The translations under genes were made by a program, and so were the position numbers. A DNA stretch of 64,000 nt. It comes from Rahnella aquatilis CIP 78.65 = ATCC 33071 (lineage in GTDB: Bacteria > Pseudomonadota > Gammaproteobacteria > Enterobacterales > Enterobacteriaceae). Location of the stretch: positions 4,278,001-4,342,000 of the forward strand of contig NC_016818.1 in the NCBI RefSeq assembly GCF_000241955.1, read 5' to 3'. The notes under the pieces are model-generated. The model was not told the DNA's origin, made no database searches, and saw nothing but the letters and a program-made list of their open reading frames with translations. Shown here piece after piece: positions 1 to 7,436 of this stretch; the stretch's first letter is position 1, and each line of letters starts with the position of its first letter.

Positions 1-1
1 C

Positions 2-877
2 GAGCAGCGTATCGCGCCGGTTTCCCGTTACCCTTCTCATTTACTGCAAACCCTGCGTGAAAGCACAACCGTCAACGATCCGACTGTCGTGGTACTGACG
101 CCCGGCCGCTTTAACAGCGCGTATTTCGAGCACAGTTTCCTGGCGCAACAAATGGGCGTGGAACTGGTGGAAAGCGTTGATCTGTTCGTGAAAGACGGCG
201 CGGTGTTTATGCGTACCACCGCCGGCCCCTGCAAGATTGACGTGATCTACCGGCGTATCGACGATGCGTTCCTCGATCCGCTGGCGTTCCGCGCCGATTC
301 CATGCTCGGGGTGCCCGGTTTGCTTTCGGTGTATCGATCCGGTGGTGTGGTACTGGCCAATGCGATCGGCACCGGCGTGGCAGATGACAAATCGATCTAC
401 CCGTATGTACCGGAGATGATCCGCTACTACCTGGCCGAAGATCCGATCCTCAATAACGTGCCGACGTGGCAATGCCGCAAGGAAAGCGATCTGTCTTTCG
501 TGCTGGCGAATCTGGAAAAAATGGTGGTGAAAGAGGTTCACGGCGCAGGCGGTTACGGCATGCTGATTGGCCCGACGGCCAGCAAGGCGGAAATTCAACG
601 CTTCCGTGAATTGCTGCGCACCCGTCCGGAAAACTACATCGCACAGGAAACACTGGCGCTTTCCACCTGCCCGACCTTTGTCGGTAACGGGCTGGCACCG
701 CGTCATATCGACCTGCGGCCCTTTGCCCTGACCGGCGCGGAAATCCGGCTGGTACCGGGCGGATTAACCCGTGTGGCGCTGGCTGAAGGCTCGCTGGTAG
801 TCAATTCATCTCAGGGCGGCGGAACCAAAGACACCTGGGTGCTGGAAGAAAATCCGACGGAGGATGACGCATGCTAA
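2..877 (+). CDS. Circularly permuted ATP-grasp protein, 3' part (5' end outside window)
   Basis: The reading frame is open from base 2, so the gene begins upstream of the window; about 291 C-terminal residues are seen. The piece ends with GLTRVALAEGSLVVNSSQGG followed by a GTKDTWVL stretch, the hallmark of circularly permuted type 2 ATP-grasp proteins (DUF404/DUF407 type). ATP-grasp enzymes join a carboxylate to an amine or thiol using ATP; the substrate of this subfamily is unknown. The stop overlaps the start of the alpha-E gene by 7 bases, so the two are translationally coupled. With the transglutaminase-like gene and anbu downstream it forms the typical Anbu operon, which suggests a peptide ligase or tagging role (inference). 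An internal ATG at 89 is not the true start because homology runs through it. Confidence 0.88.
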   Translation, partial: EQRIAPVSRYPSHLLQTLRESTTVNDPTVVVLTPGRFNSAYFEHSFLAQQMGVELVESVDLFVKDGAVFMRTTAGPCKIDVIYRRIDDAFLDPLAFRADSMLGVPGLLSVYRSGGVVLANAIGTGVADDKSIYPYVPEMIRYYLAEDPILNNVPTWQCRKESDLSFVLANLEKMVVKEVHGAGGYGMLIGPTASKAEIQRFRELLRTRPENYIAQETLALSTCPTFVGNGLAPRHIDLRPFALTGAEIRLVPGGLTRVALAEGSLVVNSSQGGGTKDTWVLEENPTEDDAC

Positions 878-1812
878 GCAGAACAGCCAGCGAACTGTAC
901 TGGATGGCGCGTTATCTGGAACGCGCCGAGAATATTGCACGCCTGCTGGACGTGACCAACAAGCTGTCGATGATGTCGATTCGTGACGTCAACGCACGTG
1001 ATGAAAACAATGACTTACTGGTGCCGCTGACCATGACCGGTACGCGGACGTTATTTAACGAGCACTATCCGCAGGAGTCCATGGGCAATCTGCTCAACTT
1101 CTTCGCACTGGACAGTTTCAACCACGGCAGCATTTTCAGTTGCCTGCAAATGGCCTGGAATAATGCCCATGCGGTGCGCGGCAGCCTGTCTTCCGAAGTC
1201 TGGGAAAGCATCAATGCCACCTGGATCGAGATGAAACTGATCCGCCGTCAGGGCGTCGGTTCTGCCGGTGCGGACGCTTTCTTCGACTGGGTCAAGGAGC
1301 GCTCACATCTGTTCCGCGGTGCGATGTTCGGCACATTACTGCGCAGCGATGCACTGAACTTTATCCGCCTCGGCACCATGCTTGAGCGTGCGGACAGCAC
1401 CGCCCGTCTGCTGGATGCCAAAAATCAGTTACTGAATGCCGACGAAGATCCGGTGCGCGAATACTACCGGATGGATACCCTGCTGCGCGCCGTCAGCGCC
1501 CGCGAGGCGTTCCACACGCTTTACAAGCAGCAACTCAGCCAGAAACATATTGCTGAGTTGCTGGTCCTGCGCCGCGAGTTACCGCGATCCTTGCTTTCCT
1601 GTGTCGAAATCATGGCTGAACAGCTGGAGGAAATCGGCGGCAGCGCAGGCAATCTGCCACGCCGCCGTGTCCACACCCTTCATGCTCAGCTACGTTTCAC
1701 CGAAATGGACGAGATCGTGGAGATGGGTCTCAGCCCCTGGTTAATGCAGTTCCTGGATCAGACCAATGCCATCGCTGAGAGCATTCATCAAACCTATCTG
1801 GAGGCTCAATAA
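871..1812 (+). CDS. Alpha-E domain protein (DUF403), Anbu operon
   Basis: A 313-residue, almost wholly helical protein with the N-terminal motif SELYWMARYLERAENIARLL, diagnostic of the alpha-E (DUF403) family. No catalytic motif is visible and the family has no firm biochemical role; it nearly always sits beside a circularly permuted ATP-grasp gene and is thought to act with it. There is no signal peptide, so a cytoplasmic location is expected. The start overlaps the end of the ATP-grasp gene by 7 bases and the stop overlaps the next start in a TAATG junction. Such tight coupling suggests that the products are made in fixed ratio, perhaps as a complex (inference). Confidence 0.88.
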   Translation: MLSRTASELYWMARYLERAENIARLLDVTNKLSMMSIRDVNARDENNDLLVPLTMTGTRTLFNEHYPQESMGNLLNFFALDSFNHGSIFSCLQMAWNNAHAVRGSLSSEVWESINATWIEMKLIRRQGVGSAGADAFFDWVKERSHLFRGAMFGTLLRSDALNFIRLGTMLERADSTARLLDAKNQLLNADEDPVREYYRMDTLLRAVSAREAFHTLYKQQLSQKHIAELLVLRRELPRSLLSCVEIMAEQLEEIGGSAGNLPRRRVHTLHAQLRFTEMDEIVEMGLSPWLMQFLDQTNAIAESIHQTYLEAQ

Positions 1813-2606
1813 TGAAACTGAATGTCACGCATCAGACGCATTACAGCTATGCGCAACAGGTTAAGCACAGCACGCAATACCTGCGCCTCACCCCGCAGGA
1901 TTCCAGCCATCAGAAGATTTTGTCATGGGATCTGACTTTGCCGGAATACGCCACCCGCACGCTGGATGCCTACGGCAATGTGCTGCATGTCCTGACGCTC
2001 GATCAGCCCCATCAGGCGATCACCATTGAAGCCAACGGCGTGGTCGAGATTGAAGACAATACGGAAGACGATAATTGCGGGCATCTCTCGCCGCTGGTGT
2101 TTTTGCGCACCAGCCCGCTGACGCTCGCGGATGGCGCGATCCGTGATTTCGCCAGCCGTTATTACCGGCCACAGGCGCAGCATGAAAGTCTGTGCAGCCT
2201 GATGGGCGAACTGCTGCTGAAAATGCCTTACAACCCCGGCAGCACCACGGTAAAAGACAGCGCCTCACAAGCCTTTTCGGCACAAACTGGCGTATGTCAG
2301 GATCACACTCACGTTTTCCTCGCCTGTTGCCGCAGCCTGGGCATTCCGGCGCGTTACGTCAGCGGCTATCTTTACTCAGAAGACTCCGCGCACGTGGCCA
2401 TGCATGCGTGGGCGGAAGCCTGGCTCGATGACCGCTGGCAGAGCTTTGATGTCACCAACAACACCTGTAAACCGAATCAGCATTTGAAACTGGCTATCGG
2501 CATAGATTATCTTGATGCATGCCCGGTCCGCGGTATCCGGTTGGGCGGAGGAAGCGAAGACATGCGCACTGTCGCGGCCGTTGCCATGCTTGACGTGCCG
2601 CAATGA
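1812..2606 (+). CDS. Transglutaminase-like cysteine protease family protein, Anbu operon
   Basis: A 264-residue protein of the bacterial transglutaminase-like family: an N-terminal beta-rich domain (about 1-100), then a papain-like transglutaminase core. The expected catalytic triad is visible: Cys162 in TGVCQDHTHVF, His198 in MHAWAEAWL and Asp213 in QSFDVTNN. Family members are usually proteases or amidases rather than crosslinkers. No signal peptide is seen, so it is probably cytoplasmic. The start overlaps the alpha-E stop (TAATG), and anbu begins 26 bases downstream. The pairing of a ligase-like ATP-grasp with a thiol hydrolase suggests opposing make-and-break reactions on one peptide bond (inference). 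Confidence 0.88.
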   Translation: MKLNVTHQTHYSYAQQVKHSTQYLRLTPQDSSHQKILSWDLTLPEYATRTLDAYGNVLHVLTLDQPHQAITIEANGVVEIEDNTEDDNCGHLSPLVFLRTSPLTLADGAIRDFASRYYRPQAQHESLCSLMGELLLKMPYNPGSTTVKDSASQAFSAQTGVCQDHTHVFLACCRSLGIPARYVSGYLYSEDSAHVAMHAWAEAWLDDRWQSFDVTNNTCKPNQHLKLAIGIDYLDACPVRGIRLGGGSEDMRTVAAVAMLDVPQ

Positions 2607-2632
2607 TCCTGAATACCTGAGGAAACCTTTTT

Positions 2633-3364
2633 ATGACTTACTGTGTGGCCATGCGCTTGTCCTCTGGCCTGGTGTTTGTTTCAGACTCACGCACCAATGC
2701 CGGAGTGGACCATATTTCCACCTTCCGTAAACTGCATGTGTTTCATCAAAGCGATGAACGCGTGCTGGTGATCCAGAGCGCCGGAAATCTGGCGACCACA
2801 CAGAGTATTATCAGTTTGCTGCATCGCCGCTGCGCAGACGATGAACGGGAAAACCTGCTGAACGTGAAGTCGCTTTACGATGCCGCCAGCCTGCTGGGTG
2901 AAACGGTGCGTGAAGTGATTGGGCGGGACAGCGGCGCAAATCAGGGCGGCAATACGGATTTCAGTTGCAATCTGTTGCTCGGCGGCCAGATTAAGGGCGA
3001 GGGACTGCGGCTGTTCCACATTTATCCGCAGGGGAATTTCATCGAAGCCACGCATGACACGCCCTATTTCCAGATTGGTGAAAGTAAGTACGGCAAGCCG
3101 ATTATCGATCGCGTGCTGAGCTACGACACCGCGCTGGATCAGGCGATGCAATGTGCGCTGATTTCGATGGACTCTACACTGCGCAGTAATCTGTCCGTCG
3201 GCCTGCCGCTGAATGTGATGACCTATCCGACAGACAGTTTCAGCGCCGCGCAACAGCACCGGATCACCGAAACGCACCCGTATTTCGACATGATCCGTAA
3301 AGGCTGGGGCGAAGGTCTGCTGAGTATTTTTGCGCAATTACCGCCGCTGAAATTAGACGAGTAA
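2633..3364 (+). CDS. Anbu, proteasome/HslV-related Ntn hydrolase
   Basis: A 243-residue member of the Anbu (ancestral beta subunit) family, related to proteasome beta subunits and HslV. Removal of the initiator Met would expose Thr1 (MTYCVAM...), the expected N-terminal nucleophile. Counting from Thr1, Asp17 (FVSDSRT) and Lys32 (FRKL) sit where proteasome-type sites keep their acid and lysine. Known Anbu proteins form open helical or lock-washer assemblies, and their substrates are not established. No hslU-like unfoldase lies next to it in the window. A Shine-Dalgarno-like GAGGAAAC precedes the ATG. It is the last gene of the operon; an inverted repeat follows the stop. Confidence 0.9.
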   Translation: MTYCVAMRLSSGLVFVSDSRTNAGVDHISTFRKLHVFHQSDERVLVIQSAGNLATTQSIISLLHRRCADDERENLLNVKSLYDAASLLGETVREVIGRDSGANQGGNTDFSCNLLLGGQIKGEGLRLFHIYPQGNFIEATHDTPYFQIGESKYGKPIIDRVLSYDTALDQAMQCALISMDSTLRSNLSVGLPLNVMTYPTDSFSAAQQHRITETHPYFDMIRKGWGEGLLSIFAQLPPLKLDE

Positions 3365-3377
3365 TAATCTGCCACAT

Positions 3378-3443
3378 CAGGTCTGCGGAAAATGGACAAC
3401 CTCAGACCTGCCCCGTATTATCAATATCCCGTCCTTAATACGG
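3378..3443. promoter_or_regulatory. Two successive inverted repeats between anbu and ycjW
   Basis: CAGGTCTG (3378-3385) pairs with CAGACCTG (3403-3410), and CCGTATTA (3413-3420) pairs with TAATACGG (3436-3443). Both are perfect 8-base arms. Neither is followed by a convincing T tract, so the first may be a weak anbu terminator and the second may be part of the ycjW control region. Their role is inferred from position only. Confidence 0.4.
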
Positions 3444-3463
3444 ATATTTGAGGTGTATATATT

Positions 3464-4495
3464 GTGGCAGTCACTATTTATGATATTGCCCGTCTGGCAA
3501 AAGTGTCTAAATCTACCGTTTCCAGAGTTATCACCAACCAAACCAATATTTCGCCAGATGCCCGTGAGCGTGTGCTGGATGCCATCCGCACACTGAATTA
3601 TCAGCCAAGCAAACTGGCACGGGCGCTGACATCCAAAGGTTTTGATGCAATTTTAGTGATTTCCACCCGTTCGACCAAAACAACCGCCGGTAACCCCTTC
3701 TTCTCCGAAATATTGCAATCCATTGCCCTGAGAGCGGAAGAAGAGGGTTTTGACGTTATTTTGCAGACGTCCAAAAATAGTGAAGAAGACCTGCAAAAGT
3801 GTGTCGCCAAAATAACGGAAAAAATGGTGAAAGGCGTGATGATGCTCAGTTCACCTGCCGATGAATATATCCTGGAGCAACTGGATAATTATCAGGTTCC
3901 GGTGATGGTGATTGGCAATATTGAAGGAACGTATCAGCACGTCTTCTCCGTCGATACCGATAATTTTCAGGACAGCTACCGGCTGACAGAACATCTTATT
4001 TCGCTCGGTCATCAGGATATTGCCTGCCTGCACGCGCCGCTGGATTACCACGTTTCCATTGACCGCCTTGCCGGCTATAAACGCGCCATGCAGGATGCCG
4101 GTCTGCCTGTGCACCCCGACCTGATGATTGACGGCGGTTACACCACGGAAAGCGCTTACCTGGCGGCGGCGACATTGTTGCAAAAGGCGCATCCGCCGAC
4201 GGCGGTTTTTGCCACCGATGCCGTGAAAGTCATGAGCATTTACCGGGCGGCCCATGAGCAGAAAAAGGCCATTCCTGACGAAATTTCCATCACCGGCTAC
4301 AGCAGCGATAATATTTCGCCCCTCCTTTCTCCGGGGCTGACCGGCATTGAAATTCCTATCCGTGAATTAGGCTGGCAGGGTTGCGGTTTATTGTTCGATA
4401 AAATTTTCGACCGTCCCTGCGCGCATTCCCGCACGCTGGTGCCGACACAGCTGGTGGTCAATCATTCCGCCATCAAGATCACCGACGGAAAATAA
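3464..4495 (+). CDS. ycjW: LacI-family regulator YcjW of the ycj glucoside cluster
   Basis: A 343-residue LacI/GalR-family regulator. The N-terminal helix-turn-helix and hinge ([20 protein letters not shown], residues 4-23) is followed by a periplasmic-binding-protein-like ligand domain (about 60-335). It starts with GTG; GAGG nine bases upstream supports this start and there is no competing ATG. It faces ompG and the ycj operon exactly as in E. coli, with a shared terminator between the convergent ends. The probable operator is the GTGGGACCGCTCCCAC element ahead of ycjM. The inducer is not evident from sequence; a glucoside or its breakdown product is likely (inference). Confidence 0.88.
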   Translation: MAVTIYDIARLAKVSKSTVSRVITNQTNISPDARERVLDAIRTLNYQPSKLARALTSKGFDAILVISTRSTKTTAGNPFFSEILQSIALRAEEEGFDVILQTSKNSEEDLQKCVAKITEKMVKGVMMLSSPADEYILEQLDNYQVPVMVIGNIEGTYQHVFSVDTDNFQDSYRLTEHLISLGHQDIACLHAPLDYHVSIDRLAGYKRAMQDAGLPVHPDLMIDGGYTTESAYLAAATLLQKAHPPTAVFATDAVKVMSIYRAAHEQKKAIPDEISITGYSSDNISPLLSPGLTGIEIPIRELGWQGCGLLFDKIFDRPCAHSRTLVPTQLVVNHSAIKITDGK

Positions 4496-4500
4496 GAGAA

Positions 4501-4531
4501 CCCCAACCGGAAAAACGGCCTCCGGTTGGGG
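4501..4531. terminator. Hairpin shared by convergent ycjW and ompG
   Basis: CCCCAACCGG (4501-4510) pairs perfectly with CCGGTTGGGG (4522-4531) around an 11-base loop. It lies 6 bases after ycjW and 10 bases after the ompG stop on the other strand. The flanking T tracts are poor, so termination strength is uncertain. Confidence 0.6.
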
Positions 4532-4541
4532 ATCAGAGGCA

Positions 4542-5552
4542 TCAGAAAGAATAGGTCACACCGACACCGGTATAATGGAATTTGGTCTTCGCATTGGCGC
4601 TGGCATCGGTATTATCGTGCAGCTGCAATTCATAGGCATATTCCAGTGAGATGGCAAAACCGTTGGGTAAAGGCTGATTGATTAACAACCCGAATCGCGT
4701 ATCGGTTTCCCCTTCACGCTCACCCCGGTCATCATTGTAATAATAAGTATCCAGCGTCCGGCGGGCATACGGCGTCAGGACCGTTTTACCGCTGGTAAAC
4801 AGATCCACACTCAGCGGCAAATAGACGCGGGCTTCCTGTTTGGCAAATTCTCCGCGCTGGCTGTCACCGGTATTCCATCCGCGATCTAAATAATAACTGA
4901 CCTGCAGCGCAATATCGTCGGTGAAGCTGTATTTCAGTCCGGTCTCACCTTCAAATTCTTTATTCAGATAACCGTTATTATCCATATTATTGTAATAATT
5001 ATATAAAGCCATCCAGCCGTTATATTTTAATGCCGGGCTGAGCGACACGGACCAGTCTGGCTGAACGGTATAACGCTGGGTATGATAAGATTTATCGTCT
5101 TTCTTCTTATCGTCATTATATTGCCACTGATAGTTCCTGAAACCGAGCATCAGTCCCAGGGCATAATCTGCGTTATCCACAAACTGATAATGGGCATCGA
5201 ATTCAACCTGATTAAACCAGTCACTTCGGGTATCTTCAGAGTAATCGACGTTATGGTCTTCCTGATAAAATGCACCGTAGAAATTCCACTTTCCTTTGCT
5301 GAAGTTAACAAACACCGTCGGTTCATAAGCGCCGTCTTTATCGCCCTGACCTTCTGTGTTCTCGGTTTCCTGCATGGCGCCGATCTGCACCTTCCAGGGT
5401 TCGGCAGGTAACGCAGCGTTGCCGATCGGTACCGGCGTCAGCATTTCCGGTGAATTATGATCTTCATTTTTATTAATACTTTCGCTCTCAGCAGAAAATG
5501 CAGACGAGCAGACTGCGCCGCATAATAATGCGGCAGCCACTTTTATTTTCAT
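4542..5552 (-). CDS. ompG: OmpG-type monomeric outer-membrane porin
   Basis: A 336-residue beta-barrel protein with a signal peptide (cleavage expected after Ala21 in SSAFSA-ES). Many alternating aromatic strands (WNFYGAFYQ, YALGLMLGF, WMALYNYY) and a C-terminal Phe (GVGVTYSF) are typical of outer-membrane proteins inserted by the BAM machine. It matches OmpG, a monomeric 14-strand porin; E. coli OmpG is about 301 residues, so this one has a longer N-terminal segment or loops. It is the last gene of the ycj cluster, 99 bases after ycjV, with AAGGAATT before the ATG. Its likely role is to admit oligosaccharides for the YcjNOPV importer. Confidence 0.87.
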   Translation of the reverse strand: MKIKVAAALLCGAVCSSAFSAESESINKNEDHNSPEMLTPVPIGNAALPAEPWKVQIGAMQETENTEGQGDKDGAYEPTVFVNFSKGKWNFYGAFYQEDHNVDYSEDTRSDWFNQVEFDAHYQFVDNADYALGLMLGFRNYQWQYNDDKKKDDKSYHTQRYTVQPDWSVSLSPALKYNGWMALYNYYNNMDNNGYLNKEFEGETGLKYSFTDDIALQVSYYLDRGWNTGDSQRGEFAKQEARVYLPLSVDLFTSGKTVLTPYARRTLDTYYYNDDRGEREGETDTRFGLLINQPLPNGFAISLEYAYELQLHDNTDASANAKTKFHYTGVGVTYSF

Positions 5553-5651
5553 TATAATAATTCCTTTTACAGTAGGGACAGATGGATATTAAAACAACGG
5601 ATAACCTCTTTTAAAATTCGCCTTATTGAGACACGTTAATGAAACACCTTA

Positions 5652-6740
5652 TTAATTCGCGGTAATAACCTCCTCGGTTTCACAATCAAAGAAATGACAT
5701 TTATTCATATCAAAGCGCAGGGATAATAATTGCCCGGCCTGATAATCAGTATTAGCGTTTGAACGGCAGACAAATTCATGACCGCCAATCGAGCAATACA
5801 GCATAAATTCGGCGCCGGTCAGTTCAGCCACCGTAATTCGCGCGTCAAAATGGGCGTTCTGCTGATCCGCACCGGCAATATCTTCAGGGCGGATCCCGAG
5901 TACCAGCGGTTTACGTTGATAACTCCGCGCATTCAGTATCGCCAGTTTGTCTTCAGGCACCGGAATACGCAGGCTTTCCGTCACGAAAAAGTTGCCATCC
6001 AGCGCGCCACGGATGAAGTTCATCGCAGGCGATCCAATAAAACCGGCCACAAACATATTTTGCGGATGGTTATAGACCGTTTTAGGTGCACCAACCTGCT
6101 GAATAACGCCGTCTTTCATCACCACAATTCGCGTTGCCATGGTCATGGCTTCGGTCTGATCATGAGTGACATAAATCATCGTCGTATTGAGTTTATGGTG
6201 CAGCTTGCTGATTTCAGCGCGCATCTGTACCCGCAGCTTGGCATCGAGATTGGACAACGGTTCGTCCATTAAAAAGACTTTGGCATCACGCACAATCGCA
6301 CGCCCGAGTGCGACGCGCTGACGCTGGCCGCCGGATAACGCCCCCGGCCGTCGCGCCAGATACTCATTCAGTCCGAGGATCTGTGCCGCATATTCCACGC
6401 GCTGGCTGATTTCCTCCGGCGCAATCTTTCTCAGTTTCAGGCCAAACGCCATGTTGTCGTACACGGACATATGCGGATAAAGCGCATAGTTCTGAAATAC
6501 CATGGCGATCTCACGATCTTTCGGCGCGACGTCGTTCATGCGCACGCCGTCGATCAGCAGGTCGCCGGAAGAAATTTCCTCCAGCCCGGCGATCATACGC
6601 AGGGTGGTCGATTTTCCGCAGCCGGATGGCCCGACAAACACGATAAATTCTTTATCCGCGATCTCCAGATTGAAATCCTTTACCACGTGAACCTGTTTGT
6701 CGTAAATTTTCTGAATGTGTTGCAGTGAAATCTGAGCCAT
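5652..6740 (-). CDS. ycjV: Sugar ABC transporter ATP-binding protein YcjV (intact)
   Basis: A 362-residue ATPase of the UgpC/MalK type that powers import through YcjO/YcjP. It shows Walker A GPSGCGKST (37-45), the ABC signature LSGGQ (135-139), Walker B VFLMDE (155-160), the H-loop YVTHDQTEA, and a C-terminal TOBE-like regulatory domain with GIRPEDI. E. coli K-12 carries a broken ycjV; here the gene is full length, so the importer has its own dedicated ATPase. It begins 9 bases after ycjU, in the same transcription unit. Confidence 0.92.
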   Translation of the reverse strand: MAQISLQHIQKIYDKQVHVVKDFNLEIADKEFIVFVGPSGCGKSTTLRMIAGLEEISSGDLLIDGVRMNDVAPKDREIAMVFQNYALYPHMSVYDNMAFGLKLRKIAPEEISQRVEYAAQILGLNEYLARRPGALSGGQRQRVALGRAIVRDAKVFLMDEPLSNLDAKLRVQMRAEISKLHHKLNTTMIYVTHDQTEAMTMATRIVVMKDGVIQQVGAPKTVYNHPQNMFVAGFIGSPAMNFIRGALDGNFFVTESLRIPVPEDKLAILNARSYQRKPLVLGIRPEDIAGADQQNAHFDARITVAELTGAEFMLYCSIGGHEFVCRSNANTDYQAGQLLSLRFDMNKCHFFDCETEEVITAN

Positions 6741-6749
6741 AATTTTTCC

Positions 6750-7436
6750 TTAAATGTCAGCCTGATGGCGCAACCATTGTTGCCTGATAACTGCCCACGA
6801 CAATCCTTCTGTAGAATCCAGACGGTGATTAGCCCCTTCCAGCGTGGCGCCAATACCTATTGAGAAAATGCCCCCGGCACGCAGGGCATCAATGCCCGCC
6901 TGCGCATCCTCAATCCCTGCGGCATGTTGCGGCGCGATATTCAGCGCCTCGCAAACGTTGAGGAAAATTTCCGGATGCGGTTTGGAATGCGTGATACGGC
7001 GGGTGTCCGCGACATAATCGAAAGCCTGCGCCAGTCCCAGCGCCCTCAGCACCTGCGGGGCATTTTGTGAAACGGAAGCCAGACCGGTGAGCACGCCCTC
7101 TTCACGCAAGGTGTGCAGCAATTCGCTAATCCCCGGCAAAATGTCCGCCGTGGTCAGCCCGGCGAGTAATCCGACATAATCGGCATTTTTCTCCGCCGCC
7201 ATGGCGTCACATTCTGCCTGGGTAAAAGTCCCGGATTTTCCGCCCGCAGCGAGGATCTTCAACAGCGATTCCTGACGACTGACGCCTTTGAGTTGCTCAT
7301 TAAACGCCGCATCAATGGGGATCCCGATGCGCTGCGCCAGCCGTTGCCAGGCCATAAAATGCAGATGTGCGGTATCAACCACCACACCGTCGAGGTCAAA
7401 AATAACGGCACGCGGCAGAGGTTCAGTTTTCATCAT
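6750..7436 (-). CDS. ycjU: Beta-phosphoglucomutase YcjU
   Basis: A 228-residue HAD-superfamily mutase. Motif I is FDLDGVVVDT with Asp14 (the phosphate-accepting nucleophile) and Asp16 (acid/base). The serine motif is in LASVSQN, the lysine in THSKPHPE, and the acidic motif is GIEDAQAG. It converts beta-glucose 1-phosphate to glucose 6-phosphate, which links the product of kojibiose phosphorolysis to glycolysis. The first 14 bases overlap the end of ycjT, so translation is coupled. Either of the two successive N-terminal Met codons could be the start. Confidence 0.92.
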   Translation of the reverse strand: MMKTEPLPRAVIFDLDGVVVDTAHLHFMAWQRLAQRIGIPIDAAFNEQLKGVSRQESLLKILAAGGKSGTFTQAECDAMAAEKNADYVGLLAGLTTADILPGISELLHTLREEGVLTGLASVSQNAPQVLRALGLAQAFDYVADTRRITHSKPHPEIFLNVCEALNIAPQHAAGIEDAQAGIDALRAGGIFSIGIGATLEGANHRLDSTEGLSWAVIRQQWLRHQADI

